This document shows, one piece after another, positions 56,404 to 64,000 of a DNA stretch of 64,000 nt. The notes beneath the pieces are model-generated. The model saw only the letters and a program-made list of their open reading frames with translations, searched no databases and was not told where the DNA came from. The translations under genes were made by a program, and so were the position numbers. The stretch spans positions 3,574,501-3,638,500 of the forward strand of contig NZ_JACEGA010000001.1 in assembly GCF_014174405.1 (NCBI RefSeq), read 5' to 3'. Source of the stretch: Variimorphobacter saccharofermentans. Its GTDB lineage: Bacteria > Bacillota > Clostridia > Lachnospirales > Lachnospiraceae. Positions within the stretch are counted from its first letter, which is position 1. Each line of letters starts with the position of its first letter.

Positions 56404-56452
56404 AAAGAAAGTATGCCATCGTATCCACAGATTCGACAACATACTTTCTTGA
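56404..56452 (-). terminator. Terminator after the orotate phosphoribosyltransferase-like gene
   Basis: AAGAAAGTATG and CATACTTTCTT form a perfect 11-bp stem with a long loop, followed by an AT-rich tail in the transcribed direction. Confidence 0.6.
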
Positions 56453-56516
56453 CATTTATTACGATATTAATCTTGATATAAACCACTCATAAATATTGAT
56501 TATTGAATGTCGGTTT

Positions 56517-57158
56517 TTATAGCTTCATATATCCATAGCCATCAACAATCGCTTCTAGTCTCTGCTTTGATTGACACATAGGGCATTCACCAATGGTATA
56601 GCTTTGATAATCGGGAAGATCCTTTGCATGAAAAATCGAGTACACCGGTACATTATCTACCTGATCTACAGCACTGAAGATTGAGCTGATTCCTTGTATT
56701 ATTCCGCCATAATATTGAATACAATCCAGGCTTTTTTTCAAGGTATCACCTGTAGTGGCAGAAGCTGCCAGTAGTAAAATGTGTTTTCCATAAACAGCTG
56801 GTTGAATATTTTCTCTGAATATCATTTGTCCGTTGGTATTGAATTCCGGATTAATAATGTAGATTGTCTGATGTGCATTCATCGAACGAATTCCTGCACC
56901 TGATAATTCCTGTGCCATAAAGGCACCGATTACTTCACAGCCGTCCAGACAAACAATGGTGTCAACAACCACACTATTTACATATTGTTTAGCCATCTGT
57001 TTAGCAGCTTCCGCCGCTTCCTTCTGTCTGGTTTTCATTGTCGTCAAATCAATATAAAGATTAACATGGGAGTTACTGGTAGCAAAATGACCCGGTATTA
57101 TCTTCAGTACAATTTTCTTATTCATCGGTGCATGAATCTTAATTGCTCTTCTTTCCAT
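56517..57158 (-). CDS. Orotate phosphoribosyltransferase-like protein
   Basis: 213 residues of the type I PRTase fold. The PRPP-binding loop is HILLLAASATTGDTLKKSL (about 136-155); this group usually has D-D/E before it, but here the two acidic residues are replaced by A-A. The protein ends with GECPMCQSKQRLEA, a CxxC element not part of standard PyrE. The ATG follows AAAGGGGG. A real PyrE is expected elsewhere near pyrimidine genes; this stand-alone gene may act on another base or be a regulator. Single gene. Confidence 0.6.
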   Translation of the reverse strand: MERRAIKIHAPMNKKIVLKIIPGHFATSNSHVNLYIDLTTMKTRQKEAAEAAKQMAKQYVNSVVVDTIVCLDGCEVIGAFMAQELSGAGIRSMNAHQTIYIINPEFNTNGQMIFRENIQPAVYGKHILLLAASATTGDTLKKSLDCIQYYGGIIQGISSIFSAVDQVDNVPVYSIFHAKDLPDYQSYTIGECPMCQSKQRLEAIVDGYGYMKL

Positions 57159-57292
57159 TCAAATACCCCCTTTGTGAATATAACACCTGTATTAGGATTG
57201 CATATAGGATTGTGACATCTTTATTATACCCCATATATTCCCACTCGACAAGGGTACCTCTGAATATTGTAATTCCTAATTGGATATCTTAC

Positions 57293-58237
57293 TCAGTCCA
57301 AGAAATGTACCTGATATTCATCCTTTAGATCCTGTACCATGCTGGTATAACGTCTCTCGCAGATTTCATAACGACCTTCATTAAGATCATCATAGCATGG
57401 TTGTAAATAGTCCACCCATATTCTTCGGTAGGCATCCTCATTGTCTGGAGAAAGAGTAATTGCCGATACGATTAAGGGAGCGATCCGGTAATAGACCTGA
57501 ACCTTTTCTTTCCGTTCCTGTGTCTGTTGCATGTAGGTATCACGAAAGAAACGAAACAGCTTCAGTTCCTCGCAATCATCCGGTTTATTCATGTTTTCAC
57601 ACGCTGCTGTCGTTATAAAACACCAGCCCTTACGCTGAAAGCCCTCTTGCAGCTGTTCATAGCTTCCTTTTGCTAATTGGAACTTCGGATATCGGACCGT
57701 CCATTCTTTTATAATCCTGTCTATCAGTATATCCCCATAACCTATCTGTAAATGATTGATCATTGGCACCGTATACACCATTAAGAAAAACCGGTATTTT
57801 TCGATGAGGAGTTTCTTTGGCTCCGTCAGCACACCCGTTTTCGCTGAATTTATATTATTCTCTATACACTTAACCAGCTCTGACGCAACTGTTTCTGCAA
57901 CAATCGAATCCCTCCCCTCATCCAGCTCGGCATAATTTGTTACAGTATCAAACAACGAACGGCAAGCCTCCACATAATCTACAAAAGCCTGTTTGTAATC
58001 CTTCTTGGTAAATTTAGAAAGAAATACCTCATAATCCTTAACCAGACTGGGGATCTGCATTATGCTTTCTTGATATTCTGCTTCCATTCTTTGTCGTACA
58101 TCCGCTGATATGACTTCCAGCTCCTTGTCCTTCGTACGAAAGCTTTTACCACAGTAGATACAGATACAAGTCTCAAGTTCCTCCGGTATATGAAGTTCCC
58201 CGTTACAGTACGGGCATTCCCTGATTATATATTCCAT
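57293..58237 (-). CDS. Zinc-ribbon protein of unknown function with CFITTA-type domain
   Basis: 314 residues, soluble. N-terminal zinc ribbon CPYCNGELHIPEELETCICIYCG (cysteines at about 9, 12, 29 and 32), a helical middle part, and the motif CFITTAACENMNKPDDCEEL at about 208-227, which occurs at the ends of many otherwise unrelated Firmicutes proteins with zinc ribbons. Function unknown. GGAGG precedes the ATG. Single gene; no partner evident. Confidence 0.6.
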   Translation of the reverse strand: MEYIIRECPYCNGELHIPEELETCICIYCGKSFRTKDKELEVISADVRQRMEAEYQESIMQIPSLVKDYEVFLSKFTKKDYKQAFVDYVEACRSLFDTVTNYAELDEGRDSIVAETVASELVKCIENNINSAKTGVLTEPKKLLIEKYRFFLMVYTVPMINHLQIGYGDILIDRIIKEWTVRYPKFQLAKGSYEQLQEGFQRKGWCFITTAACENMNKPDDCEELKLFRFFRDTYMQQTQERKEKVQVYYRIAPLIVSAITLSPDNEDAYRRIWVDYLQPCYDDLNEGRYEICERRYTSMVQDLKDEYQVHFLD

Positions 58238-58382
58238 TATTGTCCTCCATTTAAAATGACTGCTACTTTAGTTATTATAAATCACTTGTCATCAATTTTC
58301 TATCCCTATCGCTGAAACTATAGTTATTAATAAGATCATTCAGCCACTTCTGGAGATCATCTGCTATGCTTTTAAAATAGTA

Positions 58383-58432
58383 TTGACATAATACGGTAAA
58401 TAATGTACTATTTACTAAACTGTTAGTTTAGT
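58383..58432 (+). promoter_or_regulatory. Promoter and operator of the tetR operon
   Basis: TTGACA (58383-58388), 17 nt, TACTAT (58406-58411). Directly after it is a perfect palindrome ACTAAACTGTTAGTTTAGT (58414-58432; 8-bp arms, 3-nt centre) over the likely start point, as expected for a TetR autorepressor. Confidence 0.8.
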
Positions 58433-58488
58433 TATTATAACATTGGTATATTTTTCGGTACATTGTTTTAGGTATGCGAGGGGGAATT

Positions 58489-59121
58489 ATGAAAAACACA
58501 AAAAAAGAAGCTCTGGCTGAATTTCATCGGTCAAATATATTAAAAGCAGCTGAAAAGCTATTTTTTGAAAATGGAATTGATGACACTACTATTGACAGCA
58601 TCGCGAAGGAGGCCGGCTATAGCAAAGCAACACTTTATGTATATTTTAAAAATAAGGATGATATTGTAAATGCCTCCTATTTAAACGGTATGCAGTTGTT
58701 CTATGACACAATTGCTGACGCAGTACGAAACATTTCGGATTTTATTGCTCAGTTTTATTCCGTATGCGATGCGATGGTCGCCTTTCAAAAGGAATATCCG
58801 TTTTATTTTGACAGTCTATTGAGGGATATGAATTTTGCATCGATGGAAAATGATTCCCCTAAGATATTCGAGGAAATTGTCAAGGTGGGTGATAAAATTG
58901 ATGAGACCATAATAGAACTATTAAAGCTCGGTGTGAAGCAAGGCTATGTACGTGAGGATATTCGCCTACAGGAAACAGAATACATGCTTTGGGCCAGCAT
59001 CTCCGGTGTAATCTATATGGCAAAGCATAAAGAGAGATACTTCTCAACCTGTATCAAGGTGACAAAGGATGACTTTATTCGATACAGCTTTGACCTACTG
59101 CTACAATCCATTCAAAAATAA
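58489..59121 (+). CDS. TetR/AcrR-family transcriptional regulator
   Basis: 210 residues from ATG 58489 (GAGGGGG upstream; an ATG five codons earlier overlaps that site). N-terminal helix-turn-helix: FFENGIDDTTIDSIAKEAGYSKATLYVYFKNKDDI, given here as a region at about residues 22-56. The C-terminal part is helical ligand-binding. It is expected to repress its own operon through the palindrome at 58414. The operon continues with an FMN-binding protein and a nitroreductase. Confidence 0.92.
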   Translation: MKNTKKEALAEFHRSNILKAAEKLFFENGIDDTTIDSIAKEAGYSKATLYVYFKNKDDIVNASYLNGMQLFYDTIADAVRNISDFIAQFYSVCDAMVAFQKEYPFYFDSLLRDMNFASMENDSPKIFEEIVKVGDKIDETIIELLKLGVKQGYVREDIRLQETEYMLWASISGVIYMAKHKERYFSTCIKVTKDDFIRYSFDLLLQSIQK

Positions 59122-59180
59122 GAAGCAGAAGCGCTTATCAGAACTATATTTATTTATATAGAATTATCTAAGGAGGATGT

Positions 59181-59579
59181 ATGAGTAAAAAGAAAAGAAA
59201 CCTAGTTATCCTTATTGGCCTAATTCTTATCATAGGCATAATAAGTCTATTAGTCTACTTAGCGTTTTTATCAAATTATCAAAATAAGGTTGCCGCTATT
59301 GAAATTCAAGATATTGATTTTTCTGATATACCGGATGGAACCTATTATGGTGAATGTGATGTGAATTTTATACGAGCAAAGGTATCTGTAACTATGGAAA
59401 ACGGAATCATTACGGATATCACTCTTCTCGAGCACAAGAACGGAGAAGGTAAACCGGCAGAGCGCATCATTGATGACATAATAAAGGCCCAGAGCCTTGA
59501 GGTCGATGCGGTATCCGGTGCAACAAATTCGTGTAAGGTTATAACACAGGCCATTATGAATGCATTAGAGAACAAATAA
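59181..59579 (+). CDS. Membrane-anchored FMN-binding domain protein
   Basis: 132 residues: signal anchor (about 8-28) and an extracytoplasmic FMN-binding domain ending EVDAVSGATNSCKVITQAIM. The SGATxS motif is the flavinylation site of RnfG/NqrC-type domains. Small stand-alone domains of this kind serve in extracytoplasmic electron transfer. AAGGAGG precedes the ATG. It lies between a TetR gene and a nitroreductase. Confidence 0.85.
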   Translation: MSKKKRNLVILIGLILIIGIISLLVYLAFLSNYQNKVAAIEIQDIDFSDIPDGTYYGECDVNFIRAKVSVTMENGIITDITLLEHKNGEGKPAERIIDDIIKAQSLEVDAVSGATNSCKVITQAIMNALENK

Positions 59580-59641
59580 TCAAAGAAAGGATGCGATTAC
59601 CCATTGTCGTAGTTATGCAATCGGGTTATCAGGTTAAAGAT

Positions 59642-60364
59642 ATGAATGATATTGAAGCAATTGAATTACGTCAGTCAAGACGTTCTTATTTAACATTCCC
59701 CCTGGAAGCATCAACCATAGAGTATTTTAATACTCTAATTAAAGAATATAACAAGCAAAGCGGTCTCTCCATACAGCTTATTGAAGATGGGAAAGCCTCC
59801 TTTAAGGGATTTTCTCCTGCCTACGGATTATTTCATGGAGTTCAAAGCTATTTTGCTATGGTAGGCAAGTCCTCGGACCCTCATTTGAATGAAAAAATAG
59901 GATATTATGGAGCGTTACTGGTTCTTGAAGCAACAAAGCTTGGGCTTGGAACCTGTTTTGTGGCCGCTACTTATAACCGCGACCGCTGTAAATGTAAGGT
60001 AGAAGCAGGCGAAGAGCTGATCTGCCTGATTACCGTTGGACATGTCAATGAGAATAAGGGTTTCAAAGAGAGAACCATATATAAAATGGTTCACCGAAAA
60101 TCAAAATCAATTGAGCAGCTATATACCTCCGAGGGTACTGTTCCGGACTGGTTTATCCAAGGAATGAAGGCCGTTCAAAAAGCTCCTTCTGCAATGAATC
60201 AGCAACCCGTTCAATTCCAATATAAAGAGAATATTGTTACTGCAAATGTTGCTGATGCTTCAGGCCATCTGGGAATTGACCTTGGTATTGCAAAGTTGTT
60301 TTTTGAAAAAGCCGCTCAAGGTAAGTTTGAGTTTGGAAATGACGCACCCTTTTCAAAGATGTAA
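59642..60364 (+). CDS. Nitroreductase-family protein (TM1586-like)
   Basis: 240 residues from ATG 59642, where the usual nitroreductase N-terminus begins (AIELRQSRRSYLTFPLE). The frame stays open to an ATG at 59591, which has AAAGG too close to it, so the start is unsure. Central FHGVQSYFAMVGKS and EKIGYYGALLVLEATKLGLGTCFV, and later APSAMNQQPVQF, suggest the long nitroreductase variant with duplicated half domains. Probably FMN-dependent. The stop is 15 bp from that of the convergent pulA. Confidence 0.8.
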   Translation: MNDIEAIELRQSRRSYLTFPLEASTIEYFNTLIKEYNKQSGLSIQLIEDGKASFKGFSPAYGLFHGVQSYFAMVGKSSDPHLNEKIGYYGALLVLEATKLGLGTCFVAATYNRDRCKCKVEAGEELICLITVGHVNENKGFKERTIYKMVHRKSKSIEQLYTSEGTVPDWFIQGMKAVQKAPSAMNQQPVQFQYKENIVTANVADASGHLGIDLGIAKLFFEKAAQGKFEFGNDAPFSKM

Positions 60365-60379
60365 CTATCCCATTATGCC

Positions 60380-62353
60380 TCATTTTGCTAAAATCATGGC
60401 AGATATCGCCTCTATGATTACAGCTCCATCAGTGATTGTTTCAATGATCTCAGTCCCTGCATGACTGTCCTTAACATAAACCTTCCATTCTCCCTCCGGT
60501 ATACTCATCCTGGCATTATGCCGATTCGCATTATAGATAACGCATAGCTCGCCTTCATTCAAATCCCGGATTACAAAAGCCACTATATTAGCCTCGGGAG
60601 TTTCAAGAAAGCTTAGCTTTTCCTGAAGCTCCTGAGTTGTCGTTAATCGTAACAGCCGGTGAGCTTTCCGAAATTCCATCATACCTTTATAATAATCTAC
60701 AATCATCCTATTCTCGGTCACCAGATCCCATTTCAGACTGTTCACAGAATCCGGCGAACGATAGCTGTTTTCATCGAATTTCATTTCTTCCACATTTATA
60801 GGTTTACTTCTTAAAAATTCTTCTCCCGCTTGAAAAAAGGGAATCCCTTGACAGGTAAATACAATAGCTGCGGATAGAAGATTCATTTTAATTCGATCCT
60901 CTCTGCTTGCCTCTGGACACGACAAGGTCAGTTTATCCCACAAGGTAAGATTATCATGGGCGGAAGCATAATTAATAACCTGTGTTGGTTCGGCTGCCCA
61001 AGGAGCATTGGAGTAATTCACCTTCCAATAATCAATACCCGCATGCTGTGTTGCCGCAACTACTCCGAACTTAATTGTATCTTCCATTCCAGGTTTTCCA
61101 TTGACAAAACCTCTCTCCTGGGCCGAGAATACACTACCCTTGATACCATCCCGAAGATTATCACTAAATACTGCAATACCTGTATCCATGTGACAGATGT
61201 TTACCTTCAATGCTCTCTCCCAATCCGGCAATGGTGATAAGCCTCCGGTCCATCCCTCACCATAAACAATAATAGTAGGATCGATTTTATTTAATTCATA
61301 ACGTATTTGGTTCATGGTCTCAATATCATGAATTCCCATTAAATCAAAACGAAATCCGTCAATGCGGTATTCTTTCACCCAATGTATCAGTGAATCAATA
61401 ATGAATTTTCTCATCATGTAGCGTTCCGATGCGGTCTCATTGCCACACCCCGAGGCATTGGAAAAATACCCTTCCTGCGTTAACCGATAATAATACCCTG
61501 GTACAATCCGGTTGAAATCCGATTCTACACTTTCATAGGTGTGATTATATACCATATCCATAATAACACGAATTCCGTTTCGATGGAGTGCTTGAACCAT
61601 TTGCTTAAATTCTTTAATTCGTACCTCACCGTGATAAGGATCAGTGGAATAAGACCCTTCAGGCACATTAAAATGCTGCGGATCATAGCCCCAATTAAAC
61701 TGTGGTTCATTCAGTCTGGTTTCATCCACGGTCTTATAGTCGAAGGCAGGCAGTAAATGAACATGTGTTATTCCTAACTGTCGTAAATAATCTAATCCAG
61801 TTGCCTCTCCATGAGGATTTATGGTCCCAGTTTCCGTAAATGCCATATATTTTCCCTTGTTTAACATACCGGAACTCTCATCGGATGAAAAGTCTCGTAT
61901 ATGAAGTTCATAGATAATTGCATCGGTAGAAGACACGAGCTCTGGCAGCGGTTCTGAACGAAAGCCCTCCGGATCCGTTGATGATAGGTCGATTATCATT
62001 CCTCTTCTACCATTTACCCCAACTGCCTTCGCATACGGATCCACTGCTTCCTTACTTTCTCCATCAACAGTCACTACATAGGTATAATAAATTCCATTAT
62101 AATCGCCATAAAGCACTGTCACCCAGGTTCCTTTGATGTCCCTGGTCATTTCCAGGGTCTGAAAGCAGTCGTCCTGATCACCTGATTTATATAAATTGAC
62201 GGAGACTCTGCTGGCTGTTGGAGCCCAGATTCGAAGCCTGGTCTGCTCCTTCTCCCAGGTTGCTCCAAGATCATTCCCATCATATGAATTTGCTTCTATA
62301 AACTCTCTTGTGGAAAAATAATTATAATATTGCAGCATTCTGTAATTATCCAA
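60380..62353 (-). CDS. pulA: Type I pullulanase
   Basis: 657 residues from TTG 62353, chosen because GGAGG lies 6 nt upstream; the open frame continues to ATG 62374 without a ribosome binding site. N-terminal CBM48-like domain (RLRIWAPTASRVSVNLY), the type I signature FNWGYDPQHFNVPEGSYSTD, catalytic Asp in GFRFDLMGI, acid/base Glu in VYGEGWTGG, and the transition-state Asp in YASAHDNLTLWD. No signal peptide, so it debranches alpha-1,6 links of glycogen or imported maltodextrins in the cytosol. Confidence 0.95.
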   Translation of the reverse strand: MDNYRMLQYYNYFSTREFIEANSYDGNDLGATWEKEQTRLRIWAPTASRVSVNLYKSGDQDDCFQTLEMTRDIKGTWVTVLYGDYNGIYYTYVVTVDGESKEAVDPYAKAVGVNGRRGMIIDLSSTDPEGFRSEPLPELVSSTDAIIYELHIRDFSSDESSGMLNKGKYMAFTETGTINPHGEATGLDYLRQLGITHVHLLPAFDYKTVDETRLNEPQFNWGYDPQHFNVPEGSYSTDPYHGEVRIKEFKQMVQALHRNGIRVIMDMVYNHTYESVESDFNRIVPGYYYRLTQEGYFSNASGCGNETASERYMMRKFIIDSLIHWVKEYRIDGFRFDLMGIHDIETMNQIRYELNKIDPTIIVYGEGWTGGLSPLPDWERALKVNICHMDTGIAVFSDNLRDGIKGSVFSAQERGFVNGKPGMEDTIKFGVVAATQHAGIDYWKVNYSNAPWAAEPTQVINYASAHDNLTLWDKLTLSCPEASREDRIKMNLLSAAIVFTCQGIPFFQAGEEFLRSKPINVEEMKFDENSYRSPDSVNSLKWDLVTENRMIVDYYKGMMEFRKAHRLLRLTTTQELQEKLSFLETPEANIVAFVIRDLNEGELCVIYNANRHNARMSIPEGEWKVYVKDSHAGTEIIETITDGAVIIEAISAMILAK

Positions 62354-62476
62354 TATTAACCTCCAAATATGCATAACAGATTATATTCATTGCAGCTTCC
62401 CAGTGAAAGAAATCTGCCATATAGTTTCCAATATATATGATTATAACCACCTTATGACAACCTATTACGAAAAATA

Positions 62477-62530
62477 GAAGGTACCTCCATATCCTGCGCA
62501 GTGTTCGCAGAAGCTTTTGGAATACCTTCC
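62477..62530 (-). terminator. Terminator after the beta-CASP hydrolase gene
   Basis: GAAGGTA...TACCTTC with inner TCCA/TGGA and CTGCG/CGCAG pairs forms a long hairpin 47 bp past the stop. Confidence 0.6.
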
Positions 62531-62576
62531 ATTCATTTTATCCAGCCTTATAATCATCTCTAATATAGCTTATGTT

Positions 62577-64000
62577 CTATCGGTCCCATTTATCACATAG
62601 AGAATTAATCTGACTCATAAACTTGGCAAGGTCCTTATTGGCACCTCCCTTATTACGCTGTATCACTGCAGCAAGGCGTTTTCCTGCCTGAACCAGTCGA
62701 TCAAATACGGTATCTCCATGACCACCTGTGGAAGCAGCCTCCACCTGCTTCTTAACTGGAATGATAACGCCTTCCTTAACACATTTATTCGTAAGAAGAT
62801 CATATACTGTTCCACTATAGGGTGCTACCGCATGATATCCCAGTTCATCTCTTATGTAATCGGTGAAAAGCTTGCAGACAGTGTCATCCCCGTGTACCAC
62901 AAATACATTATCCGGTTTTTTCTCAAAGCCGGTCAGCCACTTGATCAGTCCATCCCTGTCCGCATGTCCGCTTACACCGGATAAACGACGAATCTGAGCA
63001 CTTACCTGTATCAATTCACCAAATAGCTTAACCTCCGTAGCACCATCCAAAAGGATTCGTCCCAGGGTACCGACGGATTGATGGCCTACGAATAAAATCG
63101 TACTATCCTCTCTCCATAGGTTATGCTTCAAATGATGGCGAATTCTACCCGCCTCACACATACCTGCAGCAGATATGATTACCTTTGGTTCTTCATCAAA
63201 GTTGATTGCTTTTGACTCATCAGAGGTGATGGAGGTTCTCAAGCCAGGAAATGCAATTGGATTGATTCCTCTCTTAACAAGCTCCATTGCCTCCTTATCA
63301 AAATATCCGTTCATGTAGTCATGGAATATCTGAGTTGCCTCTACAGCAAGGGGGCTATCTACGTACACCTTAAAATTAGGGTGCCCGTGAATCAGTTTGT
63401 CCTCCTTAATCTTCCGAATATAATATAATAACACCTGAGTTCTCCCCACCGCAAAGGAAGGTATCACGACATTCCCGCCACGGTCAAAGGTGGATTGTAT
63501 AATATCAGTTAACTCACCAATGTAATCCGGTGCTTCTCCATGATTTCGATCCCCATAGGTGGATTCCATTACTACATAATCTGCTTCCTTAATATACTGA
63601 GGATCATTTATCAAAGGCTGATTCAAATTCCCGATATCACCGGAGAACACGATTTTCTTTGTAACATTTGCTTCTGTAATCCATATTTCAATACTGGCTG
63701 ATCCCAGTAAATGTCCTACATCGGTAAAGCGTACCTCCACTCCCTCAAAGAGTGTAAACTTCTCTCCGTATTCATGAGGGACAAATAATCGAATTGTGGA
63801 AAGGGCATCTTCCATTGTATAGATAGGAACTGCAAGCTGATCACCGGAACGCTTCCCCTTCCGGTTCTTCCACTCTGCTTCTGCCATCTGAATATGTGCG
63901 CTGTCTCGTAGCATTATGTTACATAAGGCGCTTGTTGCTCCAGTAGCATGTATATTCCCCCGAAAGCCTTCGCTATATAGAAGTGGCAGTTTTCCGGAAT
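62577..64000 (-). CDS. Beta-CASP metallo-beta-lactamase-fold RNA hydrolase (5' end outside window)
   Basis: At least 473 codons are visible; the frame stays open to the window edge. Before Met 63914 it reads GKLPLLYSEGFRGNIHATGA, which normally follows the HxHxDH zinc motif, so the start lies to the right. Visible: VGHLLGSASIEIW, VFSGDIGN, ESTYGDRNH, SFAVGRTQVLLYYI, AAGMCEAGRIRHHL (beta-CASP) and SGHADRDGLIKWL. Members of this COG1236 family are exo- or endoribonucleases related to CPSF73. The C-terminal 80 residues are a helical extension. Target RNA unknown. Confidence 0.88.
   Translation of the reverse strand, partial: SGKLPLLYSEGFRGNIHATGATSALCNIMLRDSAHIQMAEAEWKNRKGKRSGDQLAVPIYTMEDALSTIRLFVPHEYGEKFTLFEGVEVRFTDVGHLLGSASIEIWITEANVTKKIVFSGDIGNLNQPLINDPQYIKEADYVVMESTYGDRNHGEAPDYIGELTDIIQSTFDRGGNVVIPSFAVGRTQVLLYYIRKIKEDKLIHGHPNFKVYVDSPLAVEATQIFHDYMNGYFDKEAMELVKRGINPIAFPGLRTSITSDESKAINFDEEPKVIISAAGMCEAGRIRHHLKHNLWREDSTILFVGHQSVGTLGRILLDGATEVKLFGELIQVSAQIRRLSGVSGHADRDGLIKWLTGFEKKPDNVFVVHGDDTVCKLFTDYIRDELGYHAVAPYSGTVYDLLTNKCVKEGVIIPVKKQVEAASTGGHGDTVFDRLVQAGKRLAAVIQRNKGGANKDLAKFMSQINSLCDKWDR

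Noticed and set aside
56187..56516. c-di-GMP riboswitch upstream of the polysaccharide operon
   Set aside because: No GEMM-type conserved blocks could be seen; only an extended -10 and the terminator of the neighbouring gene.

Overview
This window looks like the chromosome of a low-GC, spore-forming, anaerobic member of the Clostridia, most likely Lachnospiraceae (Clostridium cluster XIVa). The evidence is a SpoIIID gene, an Rnf complex in the clostridial order rnfCDGEAB, an L10 leader attenuator, a degradative pullulanase, and many AGGAGG ribosome binding sites with frequent TTG and GTG starts. The genus is inference.

Layout. 1-1326: start of the S10 operon (rpsJ, minus strand) with a long folded leader, then a large palindrome. 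1327-12671: accessory genes. These are an MFS exporter behind a leader-peptide attenuator, an ECF sigma/anti-sigma pair with an ECF-type promoter, an rRNA methyltransferase, a pspA-ydjGHI-like envelope-stress operon, and a MarR/flavin-enzyme operon with its operator. 12688-30041: pgcA and the transcription/translation block rpmG-secE-nusG-rplK-rplA-rplJ-rplL ... rpoB-rpoC, all minus. Between rplL and rpoB lie two membrane-protein genes and an intact insertion sequence with a 9-bp target duplication, placed just upstream of the rpoB promoter. The str genes (rpsL-rpsG-fusA-tuf), which usually lie between rpoC and rpsJ, are absent.

30283-42716: a second copy of a palindromic repeat, a secreted subtilisin-like protease, an AraC-type regulator, a FliD-like orphan, the Rnf operon with two Rex-type operators, spoIIID and an unknown gene. 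42723-56186: a tightly packed nine-gene minus-strand operon that I read as a cell-surface polysaccharide synthase. In transcription order it encodes a GtrB-like GT2, a WsfD-like membrane protein, a membrane protein with a degenerate GGDEF domain that keeps an RxxD I-site, a DUF2334 deacetylase-like protein, a processive GT2 synthase without PilZ, a BcsB-like protein, UDP-GlcNAc 2-epimerase, a GT39-like membrane transferase, and a thioredoxin/GH8-like fusion. The proposal is that c-di-GMP is sensed by the degenerate GGDEF protein instead of a PilZ domain. This is the best candidate for an undescribed system here.

56517-64000: an orotate phosphoribosyltransferase-like gene, a zinc-ribbon protein, a TetR-controlled FMN-binding/nitroreductase operon, type I pullulanase, and a beta-CASP metallo-hydrolase cut by the window edge. 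No tRNA, rRNA or CRISPR array was seen. All family calls come from reading the translated sequences; no database search was run.
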